Shown here: one piece after another, positions 47,201 to 58,957 of the stretch | Layout of the letters: every line of letters starts with the position of its first letter | Position numbering within the stretch: position 1 is the first letter of the stretch | From: Triops longicaudatus | Lineage: Eukaryota > Arthropoda > Branchiopoda > Notostraca > Triopsidae | Reading direction: 5' to 3' | DNA: 64,000 nucleotides | Assembly (NCBI GenBank): GCA_022885665.1 | Contig: JAGQDJ010000033.1 | Location: 62,001 to 126,000, forward strand | Translations under genes and position numbers: made by a program | Notes under the pieces: generated by a model | The model's database searches: none | Seen by the model: only the letters and a program-made list of their open reading frames with translations | What the model was told of the DNA's origin: nothing

Positions 47201-50200
47201 CAACTGCAAGTCAGATTGGAAGTCAATTTATTGCACAATATAATTATTCCTTTACTTTTTTTCCAGTGCGTTCTTTTACGTGGGACGATTACATGGCTTT
47301 CTTATGAGATTAATGACTAACCATTCCTTAACATAATAATTCTCAGGATCAACCCATTTGTACCATTCTATCTATGAAGGATTTACACACACGCAATTTT
47401 GCGGTACCCTGCGCAGATCGTAAACTGGAGGGTTTTGTAGGGCGAGTCAGTATACAATGGTTCCGACTCGCATAGGCACCACACCAGTGTTCCGGATCTT
47501 TTGAAAAAGATTCGATCCGATAATTTGATCTGATCGGATCGACATTTCTCGTGAGAAATCCCGAGCCGATCAGCCTTGAAGGGAAAACTTTTTGATTGGC
47601 TGCTGTGATAAAAGTTTCTATAGTCATTAAAATATTTAAATTCGATACAATAGTCATTTACATCGACATACAGTTCGATATCGATATAGTGTTTTATACG
47701 ACTGAATTATATCGAAGAGTTCTTGCAATTTATCTGAAATAATCGGATATTTGATCGGAACGGATCTAAAATTTTCTTGATCCAGATCGGGATCTGATCG
47801 GTGGGGCAGAAATTGACCAATGACCGAAAAGGATCTTGAAAGGCAAAAAAACAAGATCCGGAACACTGTATACCGCAGTCACGCTTTCGCGAAACCGCGT
47901 CTTTCTAAATGCGTTATTAGTATATTGCGTTCTTTCCCTTATGGCCATCGATAGCCTGTTGCAATAATGCGTATATTTTATCTCCCGTTGTATTGATGTT
48001 TTTGGAATATAAACCTTATGTCGCCGGTGTAAATGAACCATAGATTGCTTTTTTATAGTATCGAGGATTCTTGTTCTTGTCATCGATCTCCTTTAAAACG
48101 TAAAATTTCATTTCTTCCTCATAACCCCGACACCCACATGGATCAGGTTCTCGCAATGGTAACTTGTTTATTGCATTTGAAACATTAAATATCGCTCAGA
48201 AATGAAACAAAGCGTGTAAAAGATTACTTGGTTGTTGTGTTGCCATCCAATAGTCTGCGGAGGTTCGGGGCTGAGACGAATAACGCACGTTAAATTGATG
48301 GTACTTCCTTTGTCGACAAAAACGTCCAAAGCACCCAAAATGGTAGTACTGGGTTCTATAGTGGAACCGTGTCAACGCAAAATTGAAACGGAGGAAAAAA
48401 GAGGAAAAGAGAAAAATTAGTTTTGACTGTCATACAAAAGAGGTTCATCCTAGGTTGGAGTAGATTCTAATAAAGGGCAGTCAGAACACGGAATAACCAT
48501 TTTATAACAAGCGTTTGCTCAGTATATAAATATGCCAGTCCTTGCCTAACCTGAATCCAGTGGAAGGTAAGGTTATAATTTGTATGAGGCGCATATTTAA
48601 TGATGCACACATAGGAGCCTTAAACGCACTTATAAGTGTTATAACTGTGCATAAAATGCAAAGTACTGAGCCCTACTTTTTTATTCCATTTGAAGAACCC
48701 TGTTTACTACCACTGGTCTGCCATACGCAGCGTATGGTCGATAGGCATAAGGGGCTTTATACGGATGCAGTAATGTAGGGGTACAACGAGCTGAAAACGT
48801 TTTAGGGCTCTCAGAATTCCAGAAAACTCCCTAGACATAACAAAGTTGAGCATAAGAGAGAAGTTTTCGAAAAAATAAATAAGTAAACGTCTCTTGAAGT
48901 ATGTCCTACTGCTGAAACCAAACTTCTTTTTCAAAATTAAAACAGACTTGGTTCAAAAAGTCGGTAAAAAGGATTCCTCCCCTTTAAACAGCGTCAATTA
49001 GCAATAATGTATTCTAAGGCTAGCAGAAGCCATAAGCAAACTTGCATAATGAAAATAGAGGTAGGGGGCTTGGCTTTGTGAATAATTGACTTTTAGCGAC
49101 AGTTGGTACGTAATTATAATTTCGTGGTACGCAGAGTGTCGCGACTATGACTGGACCATTACGTTTACCACACCGCTATTGAATTTCACCTAATTACTGC
49201 GAAAGACTGAGACAAGCTTCTCGAAACAGTAAAGGGTGTCGTTTGAGCTTGACTTACCCTCCCTTCCTTGCTCTTTGCAAGCACTTGATTCCCAGCGAAG
49301 GCAAGAACATGGTTGGAAAAGAAAGTTCCAGGTTTTGACTCGTCTTTACTGTTAGCTCGTAAAGCATGGGTCCACTATTGCGAAGAGTTAGACTGTAACA
49401 GGATGTTTCTACCGTCAAAAGTATCGAGTTGGTGTATTGCGGCACTGAGCAAGGTGCCTGTTTCCCTTTGTTTTCAATATACTATTTCGTATTCCTTTGG
49501 GAAACTGGGAAGAAATTCCCTTTGCCACAAAAATCTGTCCGCATGCAAATTTTGTATGCGGCCAGATTTCACTTTGTATTACAAAGTGACAAGAAAGTGT
49601 CACTTGATTTAGGATGTTTCTGGATTTAAGGAGATAGAAACTGAAGAAAGACGGATAGTTCACGTCCACGCTGAAGCAAAGCTTTACATTTCCTTTCATG
49701 TTACTACCGGACAGCCGATGTGGTCAGAGGTGACCTGGAGGCTTTGACCTCTGGGAAAAATGCCACGACTCTAGGCTGACCCAGTCTCATTCAAATAAAC
49801 TATGAATTTTGATTCCGATTTACTTTTAAAGGACGTGAACTTTAGCATTGCCGTACCGTTTTGAAGAAGGCGATGAATATAGTTCTGCAAATTGGCAGCA
49901 CCCCATTATATCAACGCTGAAAAGACGCGGGTTATTCAGATTGATTGAAAGAGTAATGAGTTTCTCAATTTTTTCGAATTTCTTAGTAGGGTATGTACAT
50001 AAATTTTACAGAAAGAATGCTTTTAGCTCTGTAGACTTCAAGGTTAGAAGGAAGACTGCTGAGTATGTGGTCGGTAACTTTGCAGCTGGATTGGAGTTTT
50101 AGTCTGTCTTTCGAGTTAAAAGTAACCGTTCCAACAGATCAACTTGGACTGTAACCTACCAACCAACTCTTGTCTTCGTTTTTCTGTATTTGTTGGCTGA

Positions 50201-52985
50201 TTGACTGAAAAACTATTAAAGCCATAAGCCATACTCTAGAAAAGTTGTACATCTCAAGGATGATTATGGTTCTCGTTGCTTACACTAGAATTAGAGCTCA
50301 GACTTTCTCAGCGCCTATTATAGAAACTCCGGATTTTGTCGAGAATCTTCATTCACTTGTTTCTTTAAGTTACGGATTCTTGGTCTCTGATGTAATAAAG
50401 TACTTACTGTAATAGAAAATTTTAACATTAAACGTAAAATTAAACGAGTACAACCTATATTGTCAACGACTACTGGCCAAACCGGAGTTCTACTTAAAAC
50501 CTACATCATAACGAGGATTAAGGTGCTGCAAAGCTAAGTTCAGTACTTTTTAGCTTACAATTTCAGCTATACATTTTAGTAGCGAATCTCGTCTAGAAAA
50601 TGCAATATTTGCTCCAAAATCGGAGCTACCATGCACATTAGATACCAATGAGTTAAGCGAGATAATTTCCCTTTGGTACGTTCAGTTTTTCCCTTGAAAT
50701 CCTATAAAGCTTTAGTACAGAATATACTTACTTGAATTTGCAAGTTTCGCAAGACTTTAGGCAAATATAGCAAAAGGAGTTAAACATAGGGAGGGATTTG
50801 TGTGCGACGTGACAGAAATTGCAAACGCAGTATCAGTTCACCCTCTTTGTAAATACTGTTTATGACTATGGACGCAGGTACGACTTCATTGTTGGAGCAC
50901 AAATTGCACACGTGCCAGTGACATTAGGAAGAGGAAAGCAAGTTAATAGACTGGCGGCAAACTTGTTGAGAGGATAAGAGAAGCATTGCGCGTAACGAGC
51001 CTATTTCTCAGGTGCTTAAGTTTTGAGCCCAAAAAAGAAGACGGAATATTCTGCAAAGAAAGAAAGGGCACGCCAAAGACAAGACAAAGAAGTTTTACGC
51101 TACCTTGCCATTGTCTTTATTTCCCGAACTTTATTCACTACCTTTTTCTGCTTGATGCAAAAAGGCTTTTTTTTCCGTTTTGCATCTCCTGGGCTGCATG
51201 CTCAACAAGATTGCACAATAATCTTAATTTCTCCGCTTGGCAGGATAAAACGACCGTGGGGAAACAGAGTATGTTAATGAAAAAAAAGCCGAACTGAGAG
51301 TATTCGTTTCTCAATTTAAAATTATGCAAGGTAACTTGAACAACCGCGTCGCGTTACTTTACGGAACAGCAAGGTTTTGTAGAAATGAGATACTTTTTTA
51401 CAAAAAAGTGAACTCCAAAGCAAGTTCCCGAAGACTAATCTTCTCGTGAAGAGAATTTTTTCATCTGCCCGGTGACAAAGATTCAAAGACTTTTTTCTAG
51501 TTCGAAATAGATAAAACACACAAGTTCTTGTTAAGGCTTGAGAAAAAATTACGGCTTCTTTCTCCTCTGTTCCCCCAAGACGTGTGTCGAGCTGATCAAA
51601 TTCTTTTCACGTTTTATTTGACTGAAAGTTTTTTGAGAAATTTCTTTTGGGCACAACCAGATTGCGGCAATTTGCTCTAGTTGATTTCTTATCAGAGCTG
51701 TTAATTTACGCAAATAGGACAGTGGAAAAAAGCCCACATATCCGGTACACAGAGCAATTGCAATCCATAGAACTTGATTTGTCTTCCTGCTGGAAGATTT
51801 ATGGAGAACCAGTGAGAGAATGTACGAGCCTGAACCATGTAAAAGACGTAACGAGTTCTGAGTCATTACTTCTATTGATCTTTGGGTCTGACCAGACCGG
51901 AGATGGGGCTTTATATTAACTGAAGTACCAGGACGTACTTCTAAGGTACCGTACTGGCCTAAAAACAAGTGGCTGCATGCACAATGAGGTGATTGGATGT
52001 GAATTCTTCAGGGGTAAACTTTACGTTAAGAAGAAATCGTGTTTACCTACGACTCGCAAATGTATAAATAGACTACGGTGAGGGGTAGTGCTGATTTGAC
52101 AGTCATATATGCCGGCATCACGGTGTTGGGTCGAGTGAATTTCTAAACCCCAGTCCCCGTAGCTGTTGGCCGAGTCAACAGGAAAAGCCCGGCGAAATCC
52201 GTCTGCCTCGGATCCATCTTCGACAATCTCTTCGAAATGAGGACGATGAACTGGACGAAAGCGCTGATCTGCTGTATAGGTATAACGTCCCACAGCAATC
52301 AAATGCAGATCTCGGTGACGAATCCAAGACACCTAAATTGAATTTGACCCCGAGTGGAAAGAAAAGAAAGAAGGAAAAAAATGAAGCAAAGGTATCAACA
52401 CATCCTTTGCCAAGCTTTTATTTCTTGTATTTTCTTTCGGTCGAGTAACTTGTTAGAAAAAAAAATGTTAAGTTACGTTATCGTCCCCTTTTTTGTAATT
52501 TTCTTAGCGAGTGACGTCAAGTGCGAGAATCCACACTCCTTGACTCTTGGAGAGAGTTGAGCTGACTGAACATCAGCTCCTCGACAAAGAGGAAAAAGTA
52601 CAGCATAAGCTACTATGGGCGCAGAGGGACGACATATAAAAGCGATCCTAGTCATAAAAGTTACTTACGGTCCAGTTTTCTAAATTTTTCACTCGGCAGT
52701 TCAGATATGCTGTTTTCCCCTTGAGTGCCGTCACATTTTTGGAAGCTTCTTTCACAAATTGTGGACCGCTTAGCTGAGCGTTGCCCGGGAAGAGTGACGA
52801 AGCAGGGTTCCCTCGACTGCTGCTACCGCCTCCGGGTAAACTTCTGCCAATACTGCCATAACCGTGATCGCTGATCTCTTTAGACGACCGAAATTGACCC
52901 GCTGGAGAATCCTCGCCATTTCTCTCTAAGCTTGCGAGGTTATGCTCAGCAATCACCGTTCGGTCAGCTTCAGTGTGCGATTCCC
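44131..52985 (-). CDS. dpr: Dpr-like two-Ig cell-surface protein, recognised span (4 exons)
   Basis: Dpr (defective proboscis extension response) proteins are neuronal Ig-superfamily proteins whose first Ig domain binds DIP proteins in synaptic partner choice. Exons in order on the minus strand: 52985-52669, 52332-52047, 48355-48228, 44299-44131, joined in phases 0, 1 and 0. Together they give Ig1 (GKTAYLNCRVKNLENWT, VSWIRHRDLHLIAVG, RDAGIYDCQIST) and Ig2 (KGSTINLTCVI, SPEPP, IGWQ, DSARGGVSVVTEKG, DSGKYTCLPENA, VNVHVLN). Both domains keep the paired cysteines and the core tryptophan. The start and the C-terminal end are not firmly placed. The gene is convergent with Sema1a. Which family member it matches cannot be told by eye. 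Confidence 0.92.
47485..47868. mobile_element. hAT-like non-autonomous element, GATC-rich
   Basis: A 384-bp unit in the dpr Ig2 intron. The two ends are inverted copies: CAGTGTTCCGGATCTT on the left and its exact complement on the right (16 bp). Both subterminal regions are packed with GATC and GATCCGATC-like words in both orientations, as transposase-binding repeats often are. The CAG...CTG ends suggest the hAT superfamily. The 8-bp flanks (CACCACAC and TATACCGC) do not match, so the target duplication is lost or the class is wrong. No transposase frame is present. Confidence 0.75.
48228..48355 (-). CDS. dpr: dpr-like exon: first half of Ig2
   Basis: Phase 1 in (CCACTATAG), phase 0 out (GTAATC), 42 full codons plus the split Glu. 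Encodes EPSTTILGALDVFVDKGSTI, NLTCVIRLSPEPP and QTIGWQHNNQ. This matches the Dpr Ig2 opening (V-V-E-P-x-T-x-I-L-G, S-T-I-N-L-T-C, S-P-E-P-P) with the B-strand cysteine and core tryptophan. The exon is short, and it was found by reading the minus strand for the piece missing between the neighbouring exons. Confidence 0.93.
49531..49605. repeat. Cluster of three inverted repeats
   Basis: Arm 49531-49549 folds on 49551-49569 (19-nt arms, one mismatch and one G-U). CACTTTGTA and TACAAAGTG form a 9-bp palindrome at 49570-49588. AAGTGACA and TGTCACTT pair at 49584-49605 and compete with it. Lies in the dpr intron between the Ig1 and Ig2 exons. Confidence 0.8.
52047..52332 (-). CDS. dpr: dpr-like exon: second half of Ig1
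   Basis: Phase 0 in (CAATTTAG), phase 1 out (GTAAAC), 95 full codons. Begins VSWIRHRDLHLIAVGRYTYT and ADQRF, the Dpr signature around the core tryptophan. It ends DWGLEIHSTQHRDAGIYDCQ and SLFIHLRVV with the F-strand cysteine. Between RFRPVH and DWGLEI lies an insert of about 25 residues rich in Glu, Asp and Ser, longer than in a usual Dpr Ig1. Confidence 0.96.
52669..52985 (-). CDS. dpr: dpr-like exon: linker and first half of Ig1
   Basis: Phase 1 in (acceptor ATCTTTTACACAG), phase 0 out (donor GTAAGT). The first 80 or so codons are a low-complexity Ser/Gly/Glu linker (SLPGGGSSSRGNPASS). Then Ig1 opens with GPQFVKEASKNVTALKGKTA and YLNCRVKNLENWT, carrying the B-strand cysteine. The open frame continues without a stop into the supposed intron as far as an ATG at 53136, so a start inside this same exon (MLLLWTPKLLV) is an alternative. 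Confidence 0.88.
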
Positions 52986-54780
52986 CTGTGTAAAAGATAA
53001 AAAGTGATACAGTCAGTTTGTAATGGTTACTCCGATTCCTTTCAAGCTCCCCCACCCTCTGGTTATCTCGTTTTAGCGACTCGCTGATGTTCAAGAAATC
53101 AGAAACCAGCAGCTTGGGGGTCCAAAGAAGCAACATGACAAACCTTGAAAAACGCACACTAATTCAGTGAGCGCCATAAACTTATTTCTTTAGTTTGATT
53201 TCATGACCTAGCTGTTTGGTGTAACCAACAAAAGCACTAGGGAAAACGCCCCAGGAGATCACTTCATTAGACGTAATTCGCAGGTGATTGCGGTAAGCAT
53301 TCACGGGGATGAGTAAGCAGCTTCCGTACATTAAAAAAGACTAAAAGTACGGTAGCTTTGTCCCCATTTGCTTCAACACAGGTTCAGAGTACTCTCGTTC
53401 ATTTGTTTTCCCTTTTTTTGCCCTCTCGACAAAAGCTTTGTCATCAGCAAACGAGACTTGCAGGGAGCCTCTTGTCGTAAATTCGTTTTCATGATGAGCT
53501 TATTTGGGGGTGAAGGTTTTAATACATTCTGTAGCGCTACAAGAATTATAAAGGAATTTGAGCTAAGTCTCAATTTAAAACATTAATATAATTTTCAACA
53601 TTTATATATTTTTTACTGTTAAAATTGCTCAAAAGTTGAAAAAGGGGGTACTGTCGCTACTGCATATAAAGGCTTCTGGTAAATGCATTTAATTATTTAT
53701 TTCAGTCCCGATATTGCTGATTTATTGCTAGGCCAAAAAATGCAACAGAACAATAGTAGCTGTTTATATAATATTTTACCATTTTTAGCACATTGGAAAG
53801 AAACTTTTATTGGTAGCTGTTTCGCTTTTATACAATTTCCTCTTTTTTTCAGCTTGCTTGATGTTCCTTTGGACCGATATTTTATACTGAATTAAGGCGT
53901 AATGTCGAGATGGTACCCTTCGCCCTCTCAAATGAGACTCGACTTATCTTTGTTTTGGACCGGAACTTGTAGCGATAAAATAGAATGGAAAATAAATTTG
54001 GAAATGACGGCAATTTTTCAACGATTTGGCACGAGTTTACAAGAAGCAAAGTTGGAAATAAAGGGCGACAAATGATGATCACCAAATCGTGAAGCTTGGT
54101 ATAATTTTGTCCAGCATAGCAACATGAAGAAATCTCTGTTCTTTCCGTCTTTCTCACTAGCGTTCCAGAACAGTCATTGAAGCGGTGTTGTAGCCAAGGT
54201 CGCTCAATATAACGTCGAACAAGGGCCTCTCTCCTTTCTTCAAGCCTATGTGATGGAAAGCACTAAATGAGCGGTATTGCCTTCCGTCCCAAAGAAGCGA
54301 TTCAGCATTATTTCATTGCGTCTTACCGCACCATATATTGGGGACTCTTCCAGGTTGCAAAACCACTTCCAATTTATTGCACAAAGAGTTTCAATATTCC
54401 TACCTACCGTTTCTAAAGTAATATGATGCTTACCCCATATTAACTGTGCTACGACTTAACATGCCTTAAAAAAAACGTATAATTAATAAGCAAGTTTGAA
54501 TTAATTCAACCACTTTTTTTAGGAAATCGAGTAATGACAATCGGACGAACTAGTGCAGTAGACAATGTTTCGTACAGCCTATGCCGAAATGAGAAATGGA
54601 ATTACACAAGTTGGTTTCATTATATGGTTACTGAAAAGCTTACAACTTGGAGGTTATACGAACGACTTCTTTTCCGAGAATGACTTTATTTTCATTTTTC
54701 TGTAGTAAACTTAGGAAAGAGTTACCTACTACGCGAATTTGCTCAATTTTAATTCTATCACCTTTAAGAAAGCGTGTAAA

Positions 54781-54855
54781 CAGGGCTGTGGCCAGGATTT
54801 CAGCTCGGAGGAGGCTCGAAGAGTGTCGGGAGGGAGGAGGAGGTGTATGCAATTT
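54781..54855. mobile_element. Truncated relative of the 56-kb MITE
   Basis: Starts CAGGGCTGTGGCCAGGATTT and continues with a G-rich stretch and GTATGCAATTT. This follows, with drift, the order of words in the reverse complement of 56060-56241 (CAGGGCTGTACGCAGGATTT, later GGAGGAGGGTG and TTTGCATTTG). The opposite end is not found downstream, so it appears truncated. Confidence 0.6.
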
Positions 54856-56059
54856 AAGTCACCTCTATCAATTTTTTTCTAGTGTTTTTCAGAAATGTGC
54901 TAAGTTTGCACCTCACTTATTGTTTATCGTAACGTTAATGTCAAAACGGTAAATAAAAATAGTGACGCATTTTTTTTAAAAAATAACCTGGTAAATTGAG
55001 TTCCCACGTTATTCTCCTTTCCCAGGTTGTGAATACTGAGTCATTAGCAAATAATTATTGATTCAAGACTTCCTAACTGACCATCCGAAAATGTTCATAT
55101 AATCATAATTACTTTATAATTTTTTCGCATGGGTGAAGTGAATTGTTCAGTTTTATGTTTGCTCCAAAGGTGTTTGTTTGAAGTTTTTAGAATAAAAGCG
55201 ACAGAGGTGGTTAGACAGCAATGTGTCACTAGTTGCTAGATAAGCTTGAGAATTAAAGCTAGTCTGAATCGACTTCTATTTCGATACTCGCATCGTGTTA
55301 GATCGAAAACGCGTCAGTACCAGATTCTGTGTTAACTTGCATTTGTGTGAAAAGCGCGTTTACCAGAATAATCGTGTTTTGTTTAGCGTAGTAAGTACGA
55401 GGAAAGCGTGTTAGCGCACAGGGAGTAACTCAAAATTAAGGGTTAGAATGCTGGGAAGTAACGGAATTCAGGCATTCATCTTATGAGGTACAAGTTCCAC
55501 AACATTTAAGTTGAAACACGCCAACGTTGTATATTAAAATAGGGTTGGACACCCCTAGCAATATACACTCACGATTCGCTTTCTCACGCCGCACAAACAA
55601 CTGCGTTCATCTCACATTGATCTCCATAATTATGTAATCTAGACAATACACAAACCATCAACAGGCGGAAACTTAATTAAAGCATGTGTTTGAATGCTAT
55701 TTCTATTTAAAGTGTTTTCATATTCGTTTCTTTTCTGTCCTTCAGATGCAAGATGACGCCGGTCGGTGTAACGGTGTATTTGTGGTGTCTGGCGCACTGT
55801 AACCTATACTATTAAGTCGTGCTGAAGCCGCATCCTACCAGTTGAGATCAAGCTCCTTCCTGCGGTCAATAGATTACTCAGTTCAAGTCATGAGTAGTAA
55901 AGAAACGATGCAGTTTTCCGAGAGAGCTCGTAATACTGTTCGAAAACGGAGGCTTCTAATTTTCTTAGGGGGTAATAGAATTGAACCTTAAGGCTTAACG
56001 CCCTAAGGACTAGTAAAGTTTCGCGTTCTAACTGCAACTAGCCAGGACGCTACTTCACT

Positions 56060-56241
56060 CAAGGCCGTACCCAGGAGAAGTAGAGGGTTGACTCCCCCAT
56101 TTCGAAATTTTTATTATATAACGAGGAAGTTAGGAAAACCCTCTCATGTCACACACAAAAAATAATAATAAACAAATGCAAACACCCTCCTCCCTGGAAC
56201 CTCTAAAATTCCTTCGAACCAAAATCCTGCGTACAGCCCTG
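56060..56241. mobile_element. 182-bp hAT-like MITE
   Basis: Ends are inverted repeats fitting CARGGCYGTACSCAGGA (17 bp, with three differing positions). The flanking 8-mers ACTTCACT and ATTTCAGT agree at six of eight positions, consistent with an old 8-bp hAT target-site duplication. No coding capacity. A truncated relative lies 1.2 kb to the left. Confidence 0.8.
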
Positions 56242-58935
56242 ATTTCAGTGTACAGAAGGTGATCAAACGTCGAAGTTCTTTCACAAATACTGAATGTTGC
56301 ATAGGCTTGCATTTGGTACCGACGTCAATACCGTTGCCAAGACTAATACAACGTTAATTAGTGCGTTGACATTTGAAGCTCCCAAAATGGCGACATTTCG
56401 ACGCACGTAAATGAAAGTTTCGAGCAGTCTGCAGAATGGTAAAGTAATAACCATTGTCAGCTCCTGTTATGAAAATTCTTGATTATATAAACTGCCCTGG
56501 CGCTACATATTTTTCAGCAAGTGACGTGTCCTTATGCTACCTCCAAACAGAATAGAATCTTCAGTCGTGGGCTAATAACATAATATTCTCATAGAAGACT
56601 GTTGAAATGCAATTGTAACCACGAAAGAACGCTTACTCTTTTTAGCAATAGCCTATCTTCGGTGAGTTTCCAAGCATTTAGCTTAATAGGTAATACTAAA
56701 GGCCTCGGTAGTGTGCCTAAGGGCCCCTTTGGGACATAACTTTCAGATTTATTAAATAAAGTAAGAGGTAGGGTAGCTTTCCACCTTGGAAGGTGCGTCT
56801 GTCAGAGTGACTAACAGCAGAGGTTGAATAAAGTCAAATAGAAACTCTTGATAGACGTGCATCACCATATTTTAATGCTAAACCTAACAATTTCAGACAT
56901 GATATTACGAGAAATACCTAACCGATTTCGTTTTCCCCTATACTTTTGAAATATCGGAACTAGTGCATCCGTGTGCCCGATTTCCATTTTCCATTTGATA
57001 AAAAGAGCAAAAATTCAAGCGTAATTTACAAATTTAATGCGCGCTTTTTGAATAAATACCTTAACTGGCTTCACTAAGTGCGCCCAATAGCAACAGTAAC
57101 GTTTCTTTAAGTTTATTTTTTTACCATTTTAACAGTACGATGTCTGAAGTTTTCCCCAAGTTATTTTCTCATAACGGGTTTGTGTATACTGGGGCCTTAA
57201 AATTTTCTTTTCGGTTTTTCATTATTTGACTTGTTGTCGAAAAATAGTTGACGAAAAATGTTTCCCTTCGTTGGTGATTTCGTATGATTGGATATTGCAA
57301 CTCACGATAGTCTCTAAAAGAGCTTATTCTTGGTCTGACTATGGTCTGATTGCTACTAACAATTTCGTTTGTGGGATACACATTTACAGGGGCATATGAC
57401 ACACTTGACACCGGGGCCATACTTGTATCCAACAAAGGTGAATGCATGAAAGTTGTTCTGGGAAACTAAGGGAAAAATGCAAGAGGATAACTTAGAAAGA
57501 GGTTGCTCGAGGTAGGGCAGGTCAAACAAGGGCAAGAAATTTTCGGTACTTGTCGACCACCATCGGCTGAAACTCACATTGGCGGGCAAAATTTATCCTA
57601 AAACACACGCTTTCGGCTTCACACAACTCAGCTAAGACTGACGTGTCTGCAGAGCCCAATAGCGGTTTTTCGCTACGTTACGGTAGCTTTATTTTAGCCC
57701 ATATCTTTCACAGAAAAAAAATGACAGAAGACCTCCTCGCGTGTTCGTCTACGTTAAGGTTTTAAGTCTCGAAAAAAATATCGTAATTTTTCAATTCCAG
57801 TCAATGTGTGCGTTCTTTCTACTTTTTGGCACAGGCCTTCACTGTTTCAGCTTTCCGGCTTTTTTTTAATCAATCGCTATAAGGTATTGCGATGGGCTAC
57901 GTCATTGTCAAAAAGCTAATCAATAAGTGTATCGTTCAGAAAGAAATCATTACTACCGAACCAATTATATTACGAGTATATGAAAATTATTTTAGCATTG
58001 CAGCAAAATATATAAATAATTAACCATGCTGAATGAAGTCTAAACTACTGCATTCCCAAGTTTTATATATCCAGTATTAGTAATGTCTTAATAGTAGTTG
58101 TGTGGTCCAAAACCTTATTAATCTCACATATGAAGGATGGCTGACCAGTTATTAGCTCCTTTGGAGATCACAAAACATCAATTACTGTGGCCGTCTGAAT
58201 GCATGACCTAGGCCTATCCGTCTTATTTTTAATATTTACATTCAAGCTGGCTATACGAGAAAGATTGTGCAGTATGAAAATGCAATAAGTTAAAAAGTTA
58301 ACTTCTTCTGCTTTACATTTTTTCTGCCATTACAGTAATGTTTATGCCTAGCTGCCAACGCAACTACTCAGAACATCTGCCACAGCAGGGTCACCATCTT
58401 TATGTCTATGTAACGTTGCAAACAATGTCAACGCCATGCCCAACGCCGTTATAGCCGAGTAACATAACATACATCGGTGACCCACGGGAACAAGAATATT
58501 TTTTCCGCAAGATAAATCTCACTGTGTGCGAATTCTCTTTATGGTAAGCTTATTTTTCTCCTTATTTTTCTTAAATTAGAGTTTAACAACGAAGAACCCA
58601 AGCGGTGAACTCTGCCAGCAAGCGCGTACTGTTCAACACGCGCTAATCATACAAAGGTAATTTTCGGGAGCAGACTGACAATGCTGACACTAAATTTTGC
58701 TTCCAGTAATTGCAGAAAATATTGAGAAGCTTAAAGTAAGTATGTGCGTGTTTCAATAAATGTATTTACCAGTGATAAATTCACGTAAGCTTAAATATTA
58801 ATTTCATTTTTTAAAAAGTAAACAATTTTCCGGGCCTTTTATGTGTTCATTTTTGTAATTATTATTATTATCCTTTTTTTGCTGGTGTTCGCGGCTTTTA
58901 AGAATTTCTTAAGTCAATGGCGAATTGTGACCCCT

Positions 58936-58957
58936 ATTCGCCAACACGTTGGCGAAT
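58936..58957. repeat. 22-bp near-palindrome
   Basis: ATTCGCCAAC and GTTGGCGAAT are exact reverse complements separated by AC. A third copy of the half-site word TGGCGAAT lies just upstream at 58918-58925. Confidence 0.85.

Noticed and set aside
51549..51968. 139-codon minus-strand frame in the dpr intron
   Set aside because: No domain, and it follows a confirmed donor at 52046; probably a chance frame.
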